Source: JBQLZQ01 sp052168355 (GTDB lineage Bacteria > Pseudomonadota > Alphaproteobacteria > DSM-16000 > Inquilinaceae). From it: 64,000 bases of DNA. The notes under the pieces were generated by a model. It did not search any database. It saw only the letters and a list, made by a program, of their open reading frames with translations, and was not told where the DNA came from. The translations under genes and the position numbers were made by a program. Below, piece by piece: positions 1-8,580 of the stretch. The DNA lies in contig JBQLZQ010000080.1 of NCBI GenBank assembly GCA_052168355.1, positions 1-64,000 on the forward strand, given 5' to 3'. Numbering within the stretch: the stretch's first letter is position 1; each line of letters starts with the position of its first letter.

Positions 1-664
1 TTCATAGAGTTAGAGAGCGATTCACGTCATTGGTGGAAGCGGGTCCGCTTCCACCGATGACGATCGCGCTCTAGAAGCGGCTTGCCGGCGATACGGCGCG
101 TGCTGTCGCGGCCTGAGAGGAGCTTTCGCCCCCCAGCCAAAGCCCAGTTCCAGAGATGCGTCCTGCCGGGAAGCTGCGCGGGATGAGGTCGCTCCCTGGC
201 ATGCGGTCCGACGGAACCGCGAACAGCACTTCGACCCGCCCGTCCCAACGCAAACATGCGGTGATCCCATGATCGACCACGGAGAGCACCCTGAGCCCGG
301 CAAGCGCTGCGTCAGCGAGGAGAAAGGAGCCCGTTGACAGAGGCGATTAGAGAACTCCAGGGGACATGACGTCCTTTACGATGGAAAGAGGCTTTCGACG
401 AGCATGAGGCCCTGATGCAGGCGTTCGCGGAGGCGCTGCCGTGCATGCGGGCCACATTTGGCGCACGCACCTGATCCATACCGGGCAAGCCGTTGCCGCC
501 GTGCCATGCTCGGCTCAGGCCGCCTGACTCGCCCGCCCTCGCCGGAGGCATGCAATGCCAAGATTTCGGCACAGGCGTAAAAAATCTTCGGGACCGAACA
601 GGCGACGTTGTGTGATTGCAGGCGCCGGTCGACACGACACGGGTAAGGCGGGTCCGAGTAAATC
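1..664. other. no recognisable gene; possible remnant sequence
   Basis: I see no gene I can support here. Both strands carry only short open frames (the longest about 107 codons, minus strand 312-635) with no recognisable domain and no convincing ribosome binding site. A short minus-strand frame at 71-289 has a faint likeness to IS3 OrfB text but too little to name. The stretch lies downstream of the ABC permease that ends at 665 and could be decayed mobile DNA. Confidence 0.5.
32..55. other. perfect 11-bp inverted repeat (hairpin)
   Basis: GGTGGAAGCGG and its exact reverse complement are separated by two bases, giving a strong stem. No T-run follows on either strand, so it is a poor intrinsic terminator; it may be a transposon end or a termination signal for a gene outside the window. 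Confidence 0.4.
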
Positions 665-1480
665 TTACTCGTTTACGCCTTGCAGACCGGTGGTCGCAGC
701 CACGAGCGCAAGGGCGACGACGGCGAGCAGGATCTGGACGCCGGAAATCGCTGCGACAAGGGGGGTATTGGTGGTCTGCACGAGCGCCAGAAGTTCGACG
801 GGCAGCGGCCTGTCACGAAAACCGTGGGTGAAGATTGCGACCGAAAGGTTGTCGAACCCCTCGACGAAGGTGAAGACGGCGCCGGCGAGGATCGCCGGCA
901 GGAGCAGCGGGAACGTGATGCGCCGCAAGCTCTGGAACGGTGTGGCGCCGAGGTTGGCCGAGGCCTCCTCGAGGCTTGGGTCGAGGCGCTGAAGGCGGCT
1001 CATCACCGTGCGCACCATCACCGCGAGAACGAACACCGCGATCGAGATCGACTGGAGCCAGATCGATGGGCCGATCCCCACCAGCGCGCCCGCGAACAGG
1101 ACGGCCACACCAAGAACGATCCCCGGGACCATGTGAGGAACCAAGACGAAGACCGAGAGGGCGGTCGTCCCGCGGAAGCGCCCGCGCACGCAGACGAGTG
1201 CCGTCGGCACGCCGAGGAGGATGCAGAGGGCGGTAACCGTCACACCCACCTGCAGACTGTTCAGCATGGCCTCCACCAGCACCGTCTGCTCGAACACCCG
1301 GAAATACCAGTCGAACGTGAAGCCCTGCGGGGGGAAGCTGACGTAGGCACGGGTATCGAAGGAGATCATGATGACGATGATCGAGGGCGCCACGAGAATG
1401 ACGAGGGCCAGGATCGCGAGGCCGAGGATGAGCCCGATACCCAGACCGTCCGTCATGGACTGATGGCTGCGCCCGCTCAT
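665..1480 (-). CDS. ABC transporter permease, PotC-like
   Basis: A 271-residue inner-membrane permease of the spermidine/putrescine (PotC) type. It shows about six hydrophobic segments and the cytoplasmic EAA loop near its C-terminal third (LEEASANLGATPFQSLRRI), which docks on the ATPase. It is the last gene of the importer operon. The start at 1480 is chosen because its ATG overlaps the stop of the upstream permease as ATGA; the same frame runs open to 1594, but that part is antisense-free read-through inside the previous gene. The family carries polyamines, but relatives import opines, modified amino acids and other small organics, and the neighbouring catabolic operon suggests the cargo is not a polyamine. 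Confidence 0.9.
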   Translation of the reverse strand: MSGRSHQSMTDGLGIGLILGLAILALVILVAPSIIVIMISFDTRAYVSFPPQGFTFDWYFRVFEQTVLVEAMLNSLQVGVTVTALCILLGVPTALVCVRGRFRGTTALSVFVLVPHMVPGIVLGVAVLFAGALVGIGPSIWLQSISIAVFVLAVMVRTVMSRLQRLDPSLEEASANLGATPFQSLRRITFPLLLPAILAGAVFTFVEGFDNLSVAIFTHGFRDRPLPVELLALVQTTNTPLVAAISGVQILLAVVALALVAATTGLQGVNE

Positions 1481-2412
1481 GCGTCTCGTCCTTTCGTCCA
1501 GCGCGTGAGGTGGTTGGTGACCAGCGCGATCAGCACAAGCACCGCCAGACAGGTGACCATCAGGATCAGGGCGGTGACCGAGCCCTTGCTCCACTCGAGC
1601 GAGTAGACGACCTGCTCGTAGATCATCGTGGCCGCGTTCAGGTAGTTTCCGCCGCCGAGGAGCTGGGGCACCACGAAAGTGGTGTAGCTGAGAGTGAACA
1701 CCAAGGCTGCTCCCGTCCCGATCCCCGGCACGCTGAGCGGAAGGATGACGTGCACCAGGGTGCCGAGCCGCGAGGCGCCCAGATTTGCCGAAGCCTCGTC
1801 AAGATGCCTGTCATGGCGGCTCATCACCGCGACGAGCGGAAGTATCATCACCGGAAGGTGGATCTGAGCCATACCCACAAGCACGGCCCAATGGGTGTTG
1901 ATGATGCGCAAGGGCCGGTCGATCAGACCTACCTCGATCAGCGCAGCGTTCAGGACGCCACGTCCGCCCAGAATCACCAGCCAGGCATATGTGCGCACGA
2001 TCCCGCTGGTCAGAAGCGGCGCGATGGTCAGAACGAGGATGAGCCGACGGACCAACGGACCGCCGATCAGGAAGAGGTACGCGACCGGGTAGCCAAACAG
2101 CAGACACAGCGCCGTCGTCGTCAGCGCAAGCGAAAGCGATCGCTGGAAGGTTGTCCAGTAGAGCGGGTCGCTTATGGCGCTTCTCAGGAAGTCAAGCGTG
2201 AAGGATTGAGAGACGATGTTGCCGCGCTCGACCTCGAAGTCGGAGAACCCCAGAGACAGCAGGATGATGAACGGGATCACGGCAACGACCGTCAGGACCG
2301 CAATGGCCGGAACGGCGGGCCAGATGCCCTGCCCGGACAGGATCTTGTCGAGCAGAGCGTCACCGAGCGCTCTGGCGGCGGAGCGGGGCGGTCTCGCCGC
2401 GGCGGCCGTCAT
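1477..2412 (-). CDS. ABC transporter permease, PotB-like
   Basis: A 311-residue permease, partner of the PotC-like protein that follows it. A long first membrane segment follows a short Ala/Arg-rich cytoplasmic N-terminus, and the EAA loop reads LDEASANLGASRLGTLVHV. The ATG at 2412 overlaps the ATPase stop by four bases (ATGA). The frame is open upstream to 2727, inside the ATPase gene, and that extension is rejected because it lacks any permease-like sequence. The two permeases would form the heterodimeric pore of the importer. Confidence 0.9.
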   Translation of the reverse strand: MTAAAARPPRSAARALGDALLDKILSGQGIWPAVPAIAVLTVVAVIPFIILLSLGFSDFEVERGNIVSQSFTLDFLRSAISDPLYWTTFQRSLSLALTTTALCLLFGYPVAYLFLIGGPLVRRLILVLTIAPLLTSGIVRTYAWLVILGGRGVLNAALIEVGLIDRPLRIINTHWAVLVGMAQIHLPVMILPLVAVMSRHDRHLDEASANLGASRLGTLVHVILPLSVPGIGTGAALVFTLSYTTFVVPQLLGGGNYLNAATMIYEQVVYSLEWSKGSVTALILMVTCLAVLVLIALVTNHLTRWTKGRDA

Positions 2413-3482
2413 GCCTTGAAGACCGAGCAGAGGCTGGGGTCCAGGACCGAGAGCGCAACAGGCGCACCGGCCGTCATGGGACGCGCGCGCTTCTGTCTCA
2501 TGGTGACCACACGGATGTCGTGACCATCGTGTGTCGAGACATGATACTCGATCAAGAAGCCGATGCTCCTGTGGAACGCGACCGTCCCGCGCCAGGGTCC
2601 GGGTTCGCCGGGGCGAATCCCGAGATTGTGCGGCCGCACCATGACCTTGACCCTTCCCGCGAGGTCGGTCGCCACGCTCTGACCGTCCGGCAGGGTGATT
2701 TGTCCGCCGACGGCCTCCGCGTCCCATGAGTTCGAGGAGCCGATGAAGTCGGCGACGTAGGCACTGACGGGACGATCGAATATTTCCTCCGGCGGCGCGA
2801 CCTGCTCGATCCGGCCGCCGCGCATCACCGCGATCCGGTCGCTCATGGTCAACGCCTCTTCCTGATCGTGGGTGACGAAGATCGCGGTGATGCCGAGCCG
2901 CTTGATCAGTTGTCGAAGGTCGACCTGCATCGCGCCGCGCAGCTTGGCGTCCAGCGCGTTGAAGGGCTCGTCGAGCAAGAGGACGCGCGGCTCGAGGACA
3001 AGCACCCGCGCGATCGCCACGCGCTGCTGCTGTCCGCCGGAAAGCTGGGCCGGGTAGCGCTCCTCAAGCCCGGCGAGCGAAACGGTTTCCAACGCAGCAG
3101 CCACGCGCCGTTCGATCTCGGCCCTGCGCAGTCCGCGAACGCGCAGACCGTAGCCGATGTTGCCGGCCACCGTCAGATGTGGAAAGAGGGCGTAACTTTG
3201 GAAGACGACGCCGACCGGGCGGCGATTGACGGGTACCGGCACGATGTCCTGCCCGTCGATGCGGATCGAGCCCTCGTCAAGCGACCAGAAGCCCGCGATG
3301 CAGCGCAGCAGCGTCGTCTTTCCGCAACCGGACGGGCCGAGGAGGGTCACGATTTCGCCATCGGCCACGCTCAGGAAGCACTGGTCGAGGACGGTTAGTG
3401 GCCCGAACCGCTTGGTGACGCCGCCGACGCTGAGCACCGGCGGCGCTGCTGCTTCCACGGCAGCGGTTCCGGTCACCTGCAT
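2409..3482 (-). CDS. ABC transporter ATP-binding protein, PotA-like
   Basis: A 357-residue ATPase that powers the importer encoded around it. All motifs are intact: Walker A GPSGCGKTT, Q-loop in VVFQSYALFP, signature LSGGQQQR, Walker B ending DEPFNALD, and switch histidine in VTHDQEEAL. The C-terminal part of about 110 residues fits a TOBE regulatory domain, as usual for the PotA/MalK class. Its ATG overlaps the last base of the binding-protein stop (TAATG), so translation is coupled. Confidence 0.93.
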   Translation of the reverse strand: MQVTGTAAVEAAAPPVLSVGGVTKRFGPLTVLDQCFLSVADGEIVTLLGPSGCGKTTLLRCIAGFWSLDEGSIRIDGQDIVPVPVNRRPVGVVFQSYALFPHLTVAGNIGYGLRVRGLRRAEIERRVAAALETVSLAGLEERYPAQLSGGQQQRVAIARVLVLEPRVLLLDEPFNALDAKLRGAMQVDLRQLIKRLGITAIFVTHDQEEALTMSDRIAVMRGGRIEQVAPPEEIFDRPVSAYVADFIGSSNSWDAEAVGGQITLPDGQSVATDLAGRVKVMVRPHNLGIRPGEPGPWRGTVAFHRSIGFLIEYHVSTHDGHDIRVVTMRQKRARPMTAGAPVALSVLDPSLCSVFKA

Positions 3483-4525
3483 TATCCGGCGAACATGCGG
3501 TCGAACGTCTCGACCGTTTCACCCCGCATGGGCGCGATGTCCGACCAGTCAAGAGACGTCATGCTCTCGCGCTCGTCGCCGGTGGGCACGTAGGGTTGAG
3601 CCGCCTCCGGCGTCTCGACACCCTGGACCACGGTGCCGAAGTAGAACGGGGCGCCACCCGCGAAGCTCTGGATCTCCGGCTGGAGCATGATGTCGGCATA
3701 CTCGTGCACCAGTTCGCGGGTGTCGGGCGCGGTGTTGATGAAATGCACGATGTTGGACGGCAGCATCAGCGGGCCCGGGCCGGTCACCTTGGCGTACCTG
3801 ATGGGCAGGCCGGCCGCCGCCGCCAGAGCGGTATTGACATGCCAAAGGGGCGCGATATCGATCTCTCCCCGCTCCAGCATCTGCTGGAGGAGCGGCGGAC
3901 TCCGGCCGACAAGGGGCTCGAGTTCCATCCACTTATCGAGGGCGAACTGCAGGTCGTTCTGTGGCCGGCCGAAGGCCTCCGCAGTGGCTGCGAGGACCCC
4001 GAGCCCCAAGTTGGACTGCGGGCGGCACATGCCGACACGGCCTGCATACTGCGGATTCCACAATTCGGTCCAAGTCGCAGGCGGCGTCTCGATGATATCA
4101 CTGTTGTAGGCGATGCCGATCCCTTCGAACGTGATCGGGCAGCCGACGCCGTAGCCGTAAGGGGGAAAGCGCGGCTCTATCGTCGAGAAGTTCGGGATCA
4201 TGCTCATGTCGAGCGGCTCGAGCACGTCCTCGGCGACCGCGTTGACGATCGCGGGCGAACCCATGACGGCCAGATCGTAGGGCGAATCCCCGCGCGCCGC
4301 CTTGATCTGGGCCAGCGCCTCCGTCGAGAGGCCGCCGATGATACGCAGCGTCACGCCGGGGTGCCGGCGCCCGAGCTCCTCGCCCGCCCGCATCAGCGGC
4401 TGATCCTGTTCGTTGCCATAGCCGATCATCACAAGCTCGCGCGCCTGCGCCCGCAAGATGGTCGGGGCGGAGAGCGTCGCCGCTCCCATCAGCCCGCCGA
4501 TGACCGTACGCCGTGAAAGCTTCAT
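3482..4525 (-). CDS. periplasmic substrate-binding protein (PotD-like), Tat signal
   Basis: A 347-residue extracellular solute-binding protein, first gene of the importer operon. The N-terminus carries a twin-arginine signal (SRRTVIGGL) followed by a small-residue hydrophobic stretch and a likely cleavage after LRAQA. The mature part begins with a typical family-1 strand, and the text TFEGIGIAYNSD and TWTELWNPQYAGRVG is characteristic of PotD/AfuA-type binders. The start at 4525 is preceded by AGGAG six bases upstream; a frame extension to 4561 has no such site. Tat export suggests folding in the cytoplasm before secretion. The ligand cannot be read from sequence. Confidence 0.9.
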   Translation of the reverse strand: MKLSRRTVIGGLMGAATLSAPTILRAQARELVMIGYGNEQDQPLMRAGEELGRRHPGVTLRIIGGLSTEALAQIKAARGDSPYDLAVMGSPAIVNAVAEDVLEPLDMSMIPNFSTIEPRFPPYGYGVGCPITFEGIGIAYNSDIIETPPATWTELWNPQYAGRVGMCRPQSNLGLGVLAATAEAFGRPQNDLQFALDKWMELEPLVGRSPPLLQQMLERGEIDIAPLWHVNTALAAAAGLPIRYAKVTGPGPLMLPSNIVHFINTAPDTRELVHEYADIMLQPEIQSFAGGAPFYFGTVVQGVETPEAAQPYVPTGDERESMTSLDWSDIAPMRGETVETFDRMFAG

Positions 4526-4629
4526 TGGCCTTCTCCTTTGCTGTCCAGCTTTGTTGTCCAACAGCAGGTCCGGGCCCTTTGGCCGGAGGCTGCCTACCCC
4601 GTCGTGCTTTCATGCTTGGGAGATTCACA

Positions 4630-4639
4630 AATTTTCGCA
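4630..4639. promoter_or_regulatory. candidate DeoR/GlpR-type half-site upstream of the importer operon
   Basis: AATTTTCGCA matches nine of ten positions of the E. coli GlpR half-site (WATKYTCGWW). It lies about 105 bases upstream of the binding-protein start, inside an AT-rich patch flanked by the inverted repeat GAGATT (4620-4625) and AATCTC (4648-4653). A very weak promoter reading TTGCGA, 17 bases, AAGCAT on the minus strand overlaps it. A similar TCG/CGA site lies in front of the divergent catabolic operon. Confidence 0.35.
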
Positions 4640-4722
4640 AGTTAAAAAATCTCGGCGCGGCAAAACTCTGCGCGCCTGCACATTCGGTGGTCAGCCACGT
4701 CAAAAAAGAGGCAGACGGCAGA

Positions 4723-5529
4723 TCAGGCCAGGAGCACCTGGAGACCCCCGGCTTCGAGAGCCCGAACGTCGGCGGGCGCGGCCTCGGTGTCGGTAATGAA
4801 GAGCGTCACTTCGGCCAGGTCGGCTATCCGCGCACCCCCCACGTGACCGATCTTGCCATGGTCGCCGAGCATGACGACCCGCCGTGCCGATGTGAGCATG
4901 CTGCGCTTGATTTCCACTTCCTCAATGAAAGCGTTCGTGAAGCCGCGATCCGCGTCCACCCCCGCGCAGCACAGGTACGCGCAGTCCGCGTTGATCTGCT
5001 GCAACAGAAGCGTCCCGAACGGAGGGATGAGGGAGTGTGACCGCCGGTTGCGGCCCGTCTTCTTCATCTTCCCACCCGTGACCATCACCGTGACACCCTC
5101 GTGCCCATCCAGGGCGATCGCGATGTCGAGACTGCTCGTCACGACGACAACGTCGCGAAGATCCCTGGGAAGTGCGACGGCCATCGCCAGTGCGGTGGTC
5201 CCGGCATCGAGGATGATCGTCTCCCCGTCGCGCACCATGCGCGCCGCCATCCTGCCGATCCGCTCCTTCTCCGACGCGAAGGTCTGGCTGGGCAGGTCGA
5301 GTGGCCGCTCGAAACGCGCCGGCCGGATCTCCATCGCCCCACCCCGGATGCGTCGCAGCAGGCGCCTGCGCTCCAGCGCGTCGAGATCGGTCCGAATCGT
5401 GACGGCGGACACCCTGAGCGCCTCGGACAGGCGGGTGACTTCCACCATCTTCTCGTGGCGAAGCATCTCGAGGATCTTCTCGTGCCGCGGGACCAGGGGC
5501 GGCGCCGGGATCAGGTCAGGTGCGTGCAT
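4723..5529 (-). CDS. DeoR-family transcriptional regulator
   Basis: A 268-residue repressor of the DeoR/GlpR family. The N-terminal winged helix-turn-helix is clear (VTRLSEALRVSAVTIRTDL, then RRIRGGA), and the C-terminal sugar-phosphate sensor domain shows DAGTTALAMA and VVVTSSLDIA, the phosphate-gripping region of the family. Such proteins respond to phosphorylated sugars, which fits a PfkB kinase in the divergent operon. It is transcribed ahead of the importer genes and away from the SIS operon, so it is placed to control both. The start at 5529 was preferred to in-frame ATG 5583, which lies within the divergent promoter region. Confidence 0.9.
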   Translation of the reverse strand: MHAPDLIPAPPLVPRHEKILEMLRHEKMVEVTRLSEALRVSAVTIRTDLDALERRRLLRRIRGGAMEIRPARFERPLDLPSQTFASEKERIGRMAARMVRDGETIILDAGTTALAMAVALPRDLRDVVVVTSSLDIAIALDGHEGVTVMVTGGKMKKTGRNRRSHSLIPPFGTLLLQQINADCAYLCCAGVDADRGFTNAFIEEVEIKRSMLTSARRVVMLGDHGKIGHVGGARIADLAEVTLFITDTEAAPADVRALEAGGLQVLLA

Positions 5530-5550
5530 CGGTGCATCATGGACTTGCGT

Positions 5551-5600
5551 TTCATGCTCGAATAACGAATATCGCAAAATCATAACGAGCGACAGCCCCG
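5551..5600. promoter_or_regulatory. divergent DeoR/SIS control region with candidate operator
   Basis: The 114 bases between the regulator and the SIS gene are AT-rich compared with their surroundings. ATGCTCGAAT followed by AACGAATATC gives facing TCG/CGA half-sites like those of GlpR, with one extra base between them. GCTCG (5556-5560) and CGAGC (5586-5590) form an outer inverted repeat, and CGAATA occurs twice (5559, 5567). Position and pattern suggest the autoregulatory operator of the DeoR protein. Confidence 0.4.
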
Positions 5601-5643
5601 ACGAAATGCCAGGGACCGCGCGGCAGGCGCGAAGGAGATCACG

Positions 5644-6765
5644 ATGACCATCGAAGAACGGCTCAAGACGATCCGGAGAGAATCCTCGTCGGATGCCCCC
5701 GGCGATCCCGAGCGTCTGCGCCGCGTTGCGCTGACCAACACCGAGATGATGGCTCAAGGAGAGGCCATCCGCCAAACCATGCACGGCAATGCGGCAGCGC
5801 TGGAGGAGATCGGCCAGGATCTGGCCGGACGGTCTATCCGGCGCGTCGTGATGGTCGGCTGCGGCGACTCCTGGATCTCGGGCTTCGGTGTGCGGCGTGC
5901 CATGGAGCGGGTCCTGGGCGCCGTTTGTGAACCCTACGAAGCCTTCGACTTCGCCCAATACGGGATCGAGACTGTCGACAGCGAGACGGTCGTCATCGGC
6001 CTCAGCTCGAGTGGAAAGACGGAACCGGTGATGGAGGGGCTGGCAGCCTCGGCGGCGAAGGGCGCCTACGTGATCGGTCTGTCGAACACGCTCGGATCGC
6101 CCCTAATGCTGCAGTTTCCCGGGGCGTTGCACATCCGCGCCACCCGCGGCGGCTGGCCGACCCAGTCCAGCACCGCGGCCATGGCGCTGAAGCTCGCGCT
6201 CGCTCTGGCGATCGGGAAGGCCCAGAACCGCGGCGAAGGGCTCGCGGAGGGGCTGACCTCCGCCCTCGCGGCGCTGCCGGGACAAGTCGACCAGGTGGCG
6301 AAGACGTTCTACGAACCCGCGCGCCAGGTCGGCGAGCGTCTGGCGCGCTCCGATCTCGTGCTCTTGACGGGAGCGGGCCCGCACTTCGCGCCGGCGGCGT
6401 TCGGCGCCGCCAAGCTCAAGGAACTCGCTCCGATCCACGCCATCGCGTTCCCGCTCGAGGAATACCATCATTACCGGACCCAGAAGGCGGGTGACCCGAT
6501 GTTCCTGATCGCGCCGGACCGTCGCAGCCACGCGCGGGCGCTTGAGACGGCCATTATGAGCAAGGGCTGCGACGGCTTCTGCATTGCGTTGGTGCCGGAG
6601 GGAGAGAGCGAGATCGCCGAGGTCGCGGACCTGGCCTGGCAGCTGCCCGAAGTCTCAGACGACGTCGCTCCGATCGTCTACAGCGTGCCGCTGCACCTCT
6701 TCGGGTACCATGTCGCCATGGCGCGTGACGCGGTCGGCCTCGGTGCGCCCCGCCTCGGCGGCTGA
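5644..6765 (+). CDS. SIS-domain sugar isomerase/deglycase-like protein
   Basis: A 373-residue protein with two SIS (sugar isomerase) domains, the fold of GlmS C-terminal half, AgaS and the fructosamine-6-phosphate deglycase FrlB. First-domain motifs are GCGDS at residues 72-76 and SSSGKT at 121-126, which bind the sugar phosphate; the second domain carries PLEEYHHYR near residue 270, resembling the catalytic Glu/His region of GlmS-like enzymes. Family members open or isomerise amino-sugar phosphates. As the first gene of a coupled operon with a PfkB kinase, a FrlB/FrlD-like role (phosphorylate, then split an amino-linked sugar) is plausible but inferred. Confidence 0.85.
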   Translation: MTIEERLKTIRRESSSDAPGDPERLRRVALTNTEMMAQGEAIRQTMHGNAAALEEIGQDLAGRSIRRVVMVGCGDSWISGFGVRRAMERVLGAVCEPYEAFDFAQYGIETVDSETVVIGLSSSGKTEPVMEGLAASAAKGAYVIGLSNTLGSPLMLQFPGALHIRATRGGWPTQSSTAAMALKLALALAIGKAQNRGEGLAEGLTSALAALPGQVDQVAKTFYEPARQVGERLARSDLVLLTGAGPHFAPAAFGAAKLKELAPIHAIAFPLEEYHHYRTQKAGDPMFLIAPDRRSHARALETAIMSKGCDGFCIALVPEGESEIAEVADLAWQLPEVSDDVAPIVYSVPLHLFGYHVAMARDAVGLGAPRLGG

Positions 6766-7798
6766 CTTGGTCCCCGACCTTGTGACCATCGGCGGCCTGA
6801 CGGTCGACAATGTCGTCGCCGCCGATGGCACTGTCGCACTCAACCAGGCCGGCGGAAATGGCGCCTATTCGGCTGTCGGCGCACTGATGTGGTGCGACCG
6901 CGTCGGACTTGTCAGCCAGGCGGTGGCATCCTATCCGCGCGACGTGATCCAGAGGCTCGAGGCCGGAGGACTCGACCTGGCCGGAGTGGTCTGGACACCA
7001 GCGCGGCTGACGTCCTGCAACTGGTTCATCTACGATGCCGACGGCCGCCGCGACGAGGGTCTGCAGAGCAATCCCGAAGATCTCGCGGCCGCCGGCTTTC
7101 CCACGGACCGGCTCTCTCCGGATCAGGTGCAGCAATGGCGGGCGCGGCTCGCCCGGCGATCGGTGCCGGGTGAGATCAGCTACTCCCAGTTCCGGGTCGC
7201 CAATCCCCTGCGGCCAGATCAGGTTCCGGAACGGTTCAGGCAGGCCAGAGGCGTGCATCTGGCGCCCAGCCAGCCGGACGTCATGCTGGCCATGGCCAAG
7301 CTCTTTGCCGACGGCGAGGGTACCGTTATCGGTGATCCGGGCTGGCAACTGGCTGAACACAGGCTCGACGCGATCGCCCCTATCCTGGCCCGTCTCGACG
7401 CCTTCCTTCCGAGCGAGGTGGAACTGCGGGCCTTCGTTCCCGGAGCGGCGCCCGCTGACGGGCTTGCGGTTCTGGCGGAACGATGCCCCGGCCACGTGGC
7501 CGTGAAACTCGGTCCTCGCGGCGTGCTTGTCTGGGATCGCGCGCAAGGGCACCCGGTTCTCGTACCTGCTGCGCCGGCTGCCACTCTCGATCCGACGGGC
7601 GCTGGCGACGCATTTTGCGGCGGCTTCCTCGCGGGATTGGTCGAGACCGGCGATCCGGTCAAGGCCGCCCGGTTCGGGGCGGTTTCTGCAGGCCGCACCG
7701 TCGAGCGCTTCGGCGCAGACGGAGCAATGCCTCCTGATCGCGCAGCGGCCCGCGCCGCCCTTGCCTCTCTCTGCAGAACGGAGACCATTTCAGGATGA
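6743..7798 (+). CDS. PfkB-family carbohydrate/nucleoside kinase
   Basis: About 351 residues, with both PfkB signatures: the N-terminal glycine patch in NQAGGNGAYSAVG that closes over the sugar, and DPTGAGDAFCGG near residue 283 containing the catalytic aspartate and anion hole. The family phosphorylates ribose, fructose, nucleosides and fructosamines. The start is uncertain: no ATG is suitable, and I chose GTG 6743, which overlaps the end of the SIS gene by 23 bases; TTG 6767 or GTG 6782 are alternatives. The gene's stop overlaps the next ATG (ATGA). Confidence 0.85.
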   Translation: MRPASAADLVPDLVTIGGLTVDNVVAADGTVALNQAGGNGAYSAVGALMWCDRVGLVSQAVASYPRDVIQRLEAGGLDLAGVVWTPARLTSCNWFIYDADGRRDEGLQSNPEDLAAAGFPTDRLSPDQVQQWRARLARRSVPGEISYSQFRVANPLRPDQVPERFRQARGVHLAPSQPDVMLAMAKLFADGEGTVIGDPGWQLAEHRLDAIAPILARLDAFLPSEVELRAFVPGAAPADGLAVLAERCPGHVAVKLGPRGVLVWDRAQGHPVLVPAAPAATLDPTGAGDAFCGGFLAGLVETGDPVKAARFGAVSAGRTVERFGADGAMPPDRAAARAALASLCRTETISG

Positions 7799-8580
7799 CG
7801 GCTCGATTCTTCCAGAGCAAGCCGCTGGTGATCGCGGCCCTGCATGTGCCGGACTTCACGCAGTCGCGGCATTGGCCGATGGACTGGTACGAGGATTACG
7901 TCGTTACGAACGCACGCGTCTTCGCGGAGGCGGGAATTCCGTGGATCAAGCTCCAGGACCAGACCAGGACCGATGGTCCTGCCGCGCCGGAAACGCTCGC
8001 GATCACCGCCGCGTTGGCGCGATTGCTGCGGTCGGAAGTTCCCGGCGTCGGCGTCGGGATCATCATCGAGGCGCACGACCCGACCGCGGCACTGGCCGTT
8101 GCGCACGCCGCCGGGGCCGATTTCGTGCGGCTGAAGGTTTTCGTCGGAGGGGTCATGACGGCGCAGGGGCCGCGTCACGGGCTCGGCGCGGGCGCGGTCG
8201 CCTACAGGGCGGCGCTGGGTCGAACCGACATCCTCATCCTCAGTGACGTGCATGATCGCACTTCCATACCGCTCTCCTCCGAAAGCCAGCCGTTGGCGGC
8301 GGAATGGGCCGCCAAGACGGGCGCGGACGGCCTGATCGTCACGGGCTCGACTTTCGACGACACGCTGGCGCGGATTGCGGCGGTGCGGGAACAGGGTGTC
8401 AGTCGCCCGATCCTCGTCGGCGGAAGCGTCACGGAAGCCAATGTGGGGCGTGCGCTCGAGGCCGCCGACGGCGTGATCGTCAGTTCCGCCCTGATGAAGA
8501 AGGGCAGTGGCGACGACGATCTCCTGCGTTGGGACGTCGACCTGTGCCGGCGCTTCATGGACGCGGCGAGGAGAGGATGA
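7795..8580 (+). CDS. BtpA/SgcQ-family TIM-barrel protein
   Basis: A 261-residue single-domain barrel. The opening KPLVIAALHVPDF, IPWIKLQDQT, VGIIIEAHDPTAALAVAHAAGADF and GLIVTGSTFDD follow the BtpA/SgcQ family, whose enzymatic role is not firmly established. The C-terminal phosphate-gripper pattern (ILVGGSVTEANVGRALEAADGVIVSSAL) indicates a phosphorylated ligand. It is coupled to the PfkB gene before it and the hydrolase after it by ATGA overlaps, so it probably acts on the kinase product. Confidence 0.82.
   Translation: MTARFFQSKPLVIAALHVPDFTQSRHWPMDWYEDYVVTNARVFAEAGIPWIKLQDQTRTDGPAAPETLAITAALARLLRSEVPGVGVGIIIEAHDPTAALAVAHAAGADFVRLKVFVGGVMTAQGPRHGLGAGAVAYRAALGRTDILILSDVHDRTSIPLSSESQPLAAEWAAKTGADGLIVTGSTFDDTLARIAAVREQGVSRPILVGGSVTEANVGRALEAADGVIVSSALMKKGSGDDDLLRWDVDLCRRFMDAARRG

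Noticed and set aside
71..289. Possible IS3 OrfB fragment on the minus strand
   Set aside because: Only a few residues (VLSVVDHGITACL) resemble OrfB, and no DDE context follows.
680..1606. A 308-codon plus-strand frame rich in Glu, Arg and His
   Set aside because: It is exactly antisense to the PotC-like permease and has no domain.
5530..5958. N-terminal extension of the DeoR regulator
   Set aside because: It would run across the divergent promoter and into the SIS gene and shows no DeoR-like sequence.
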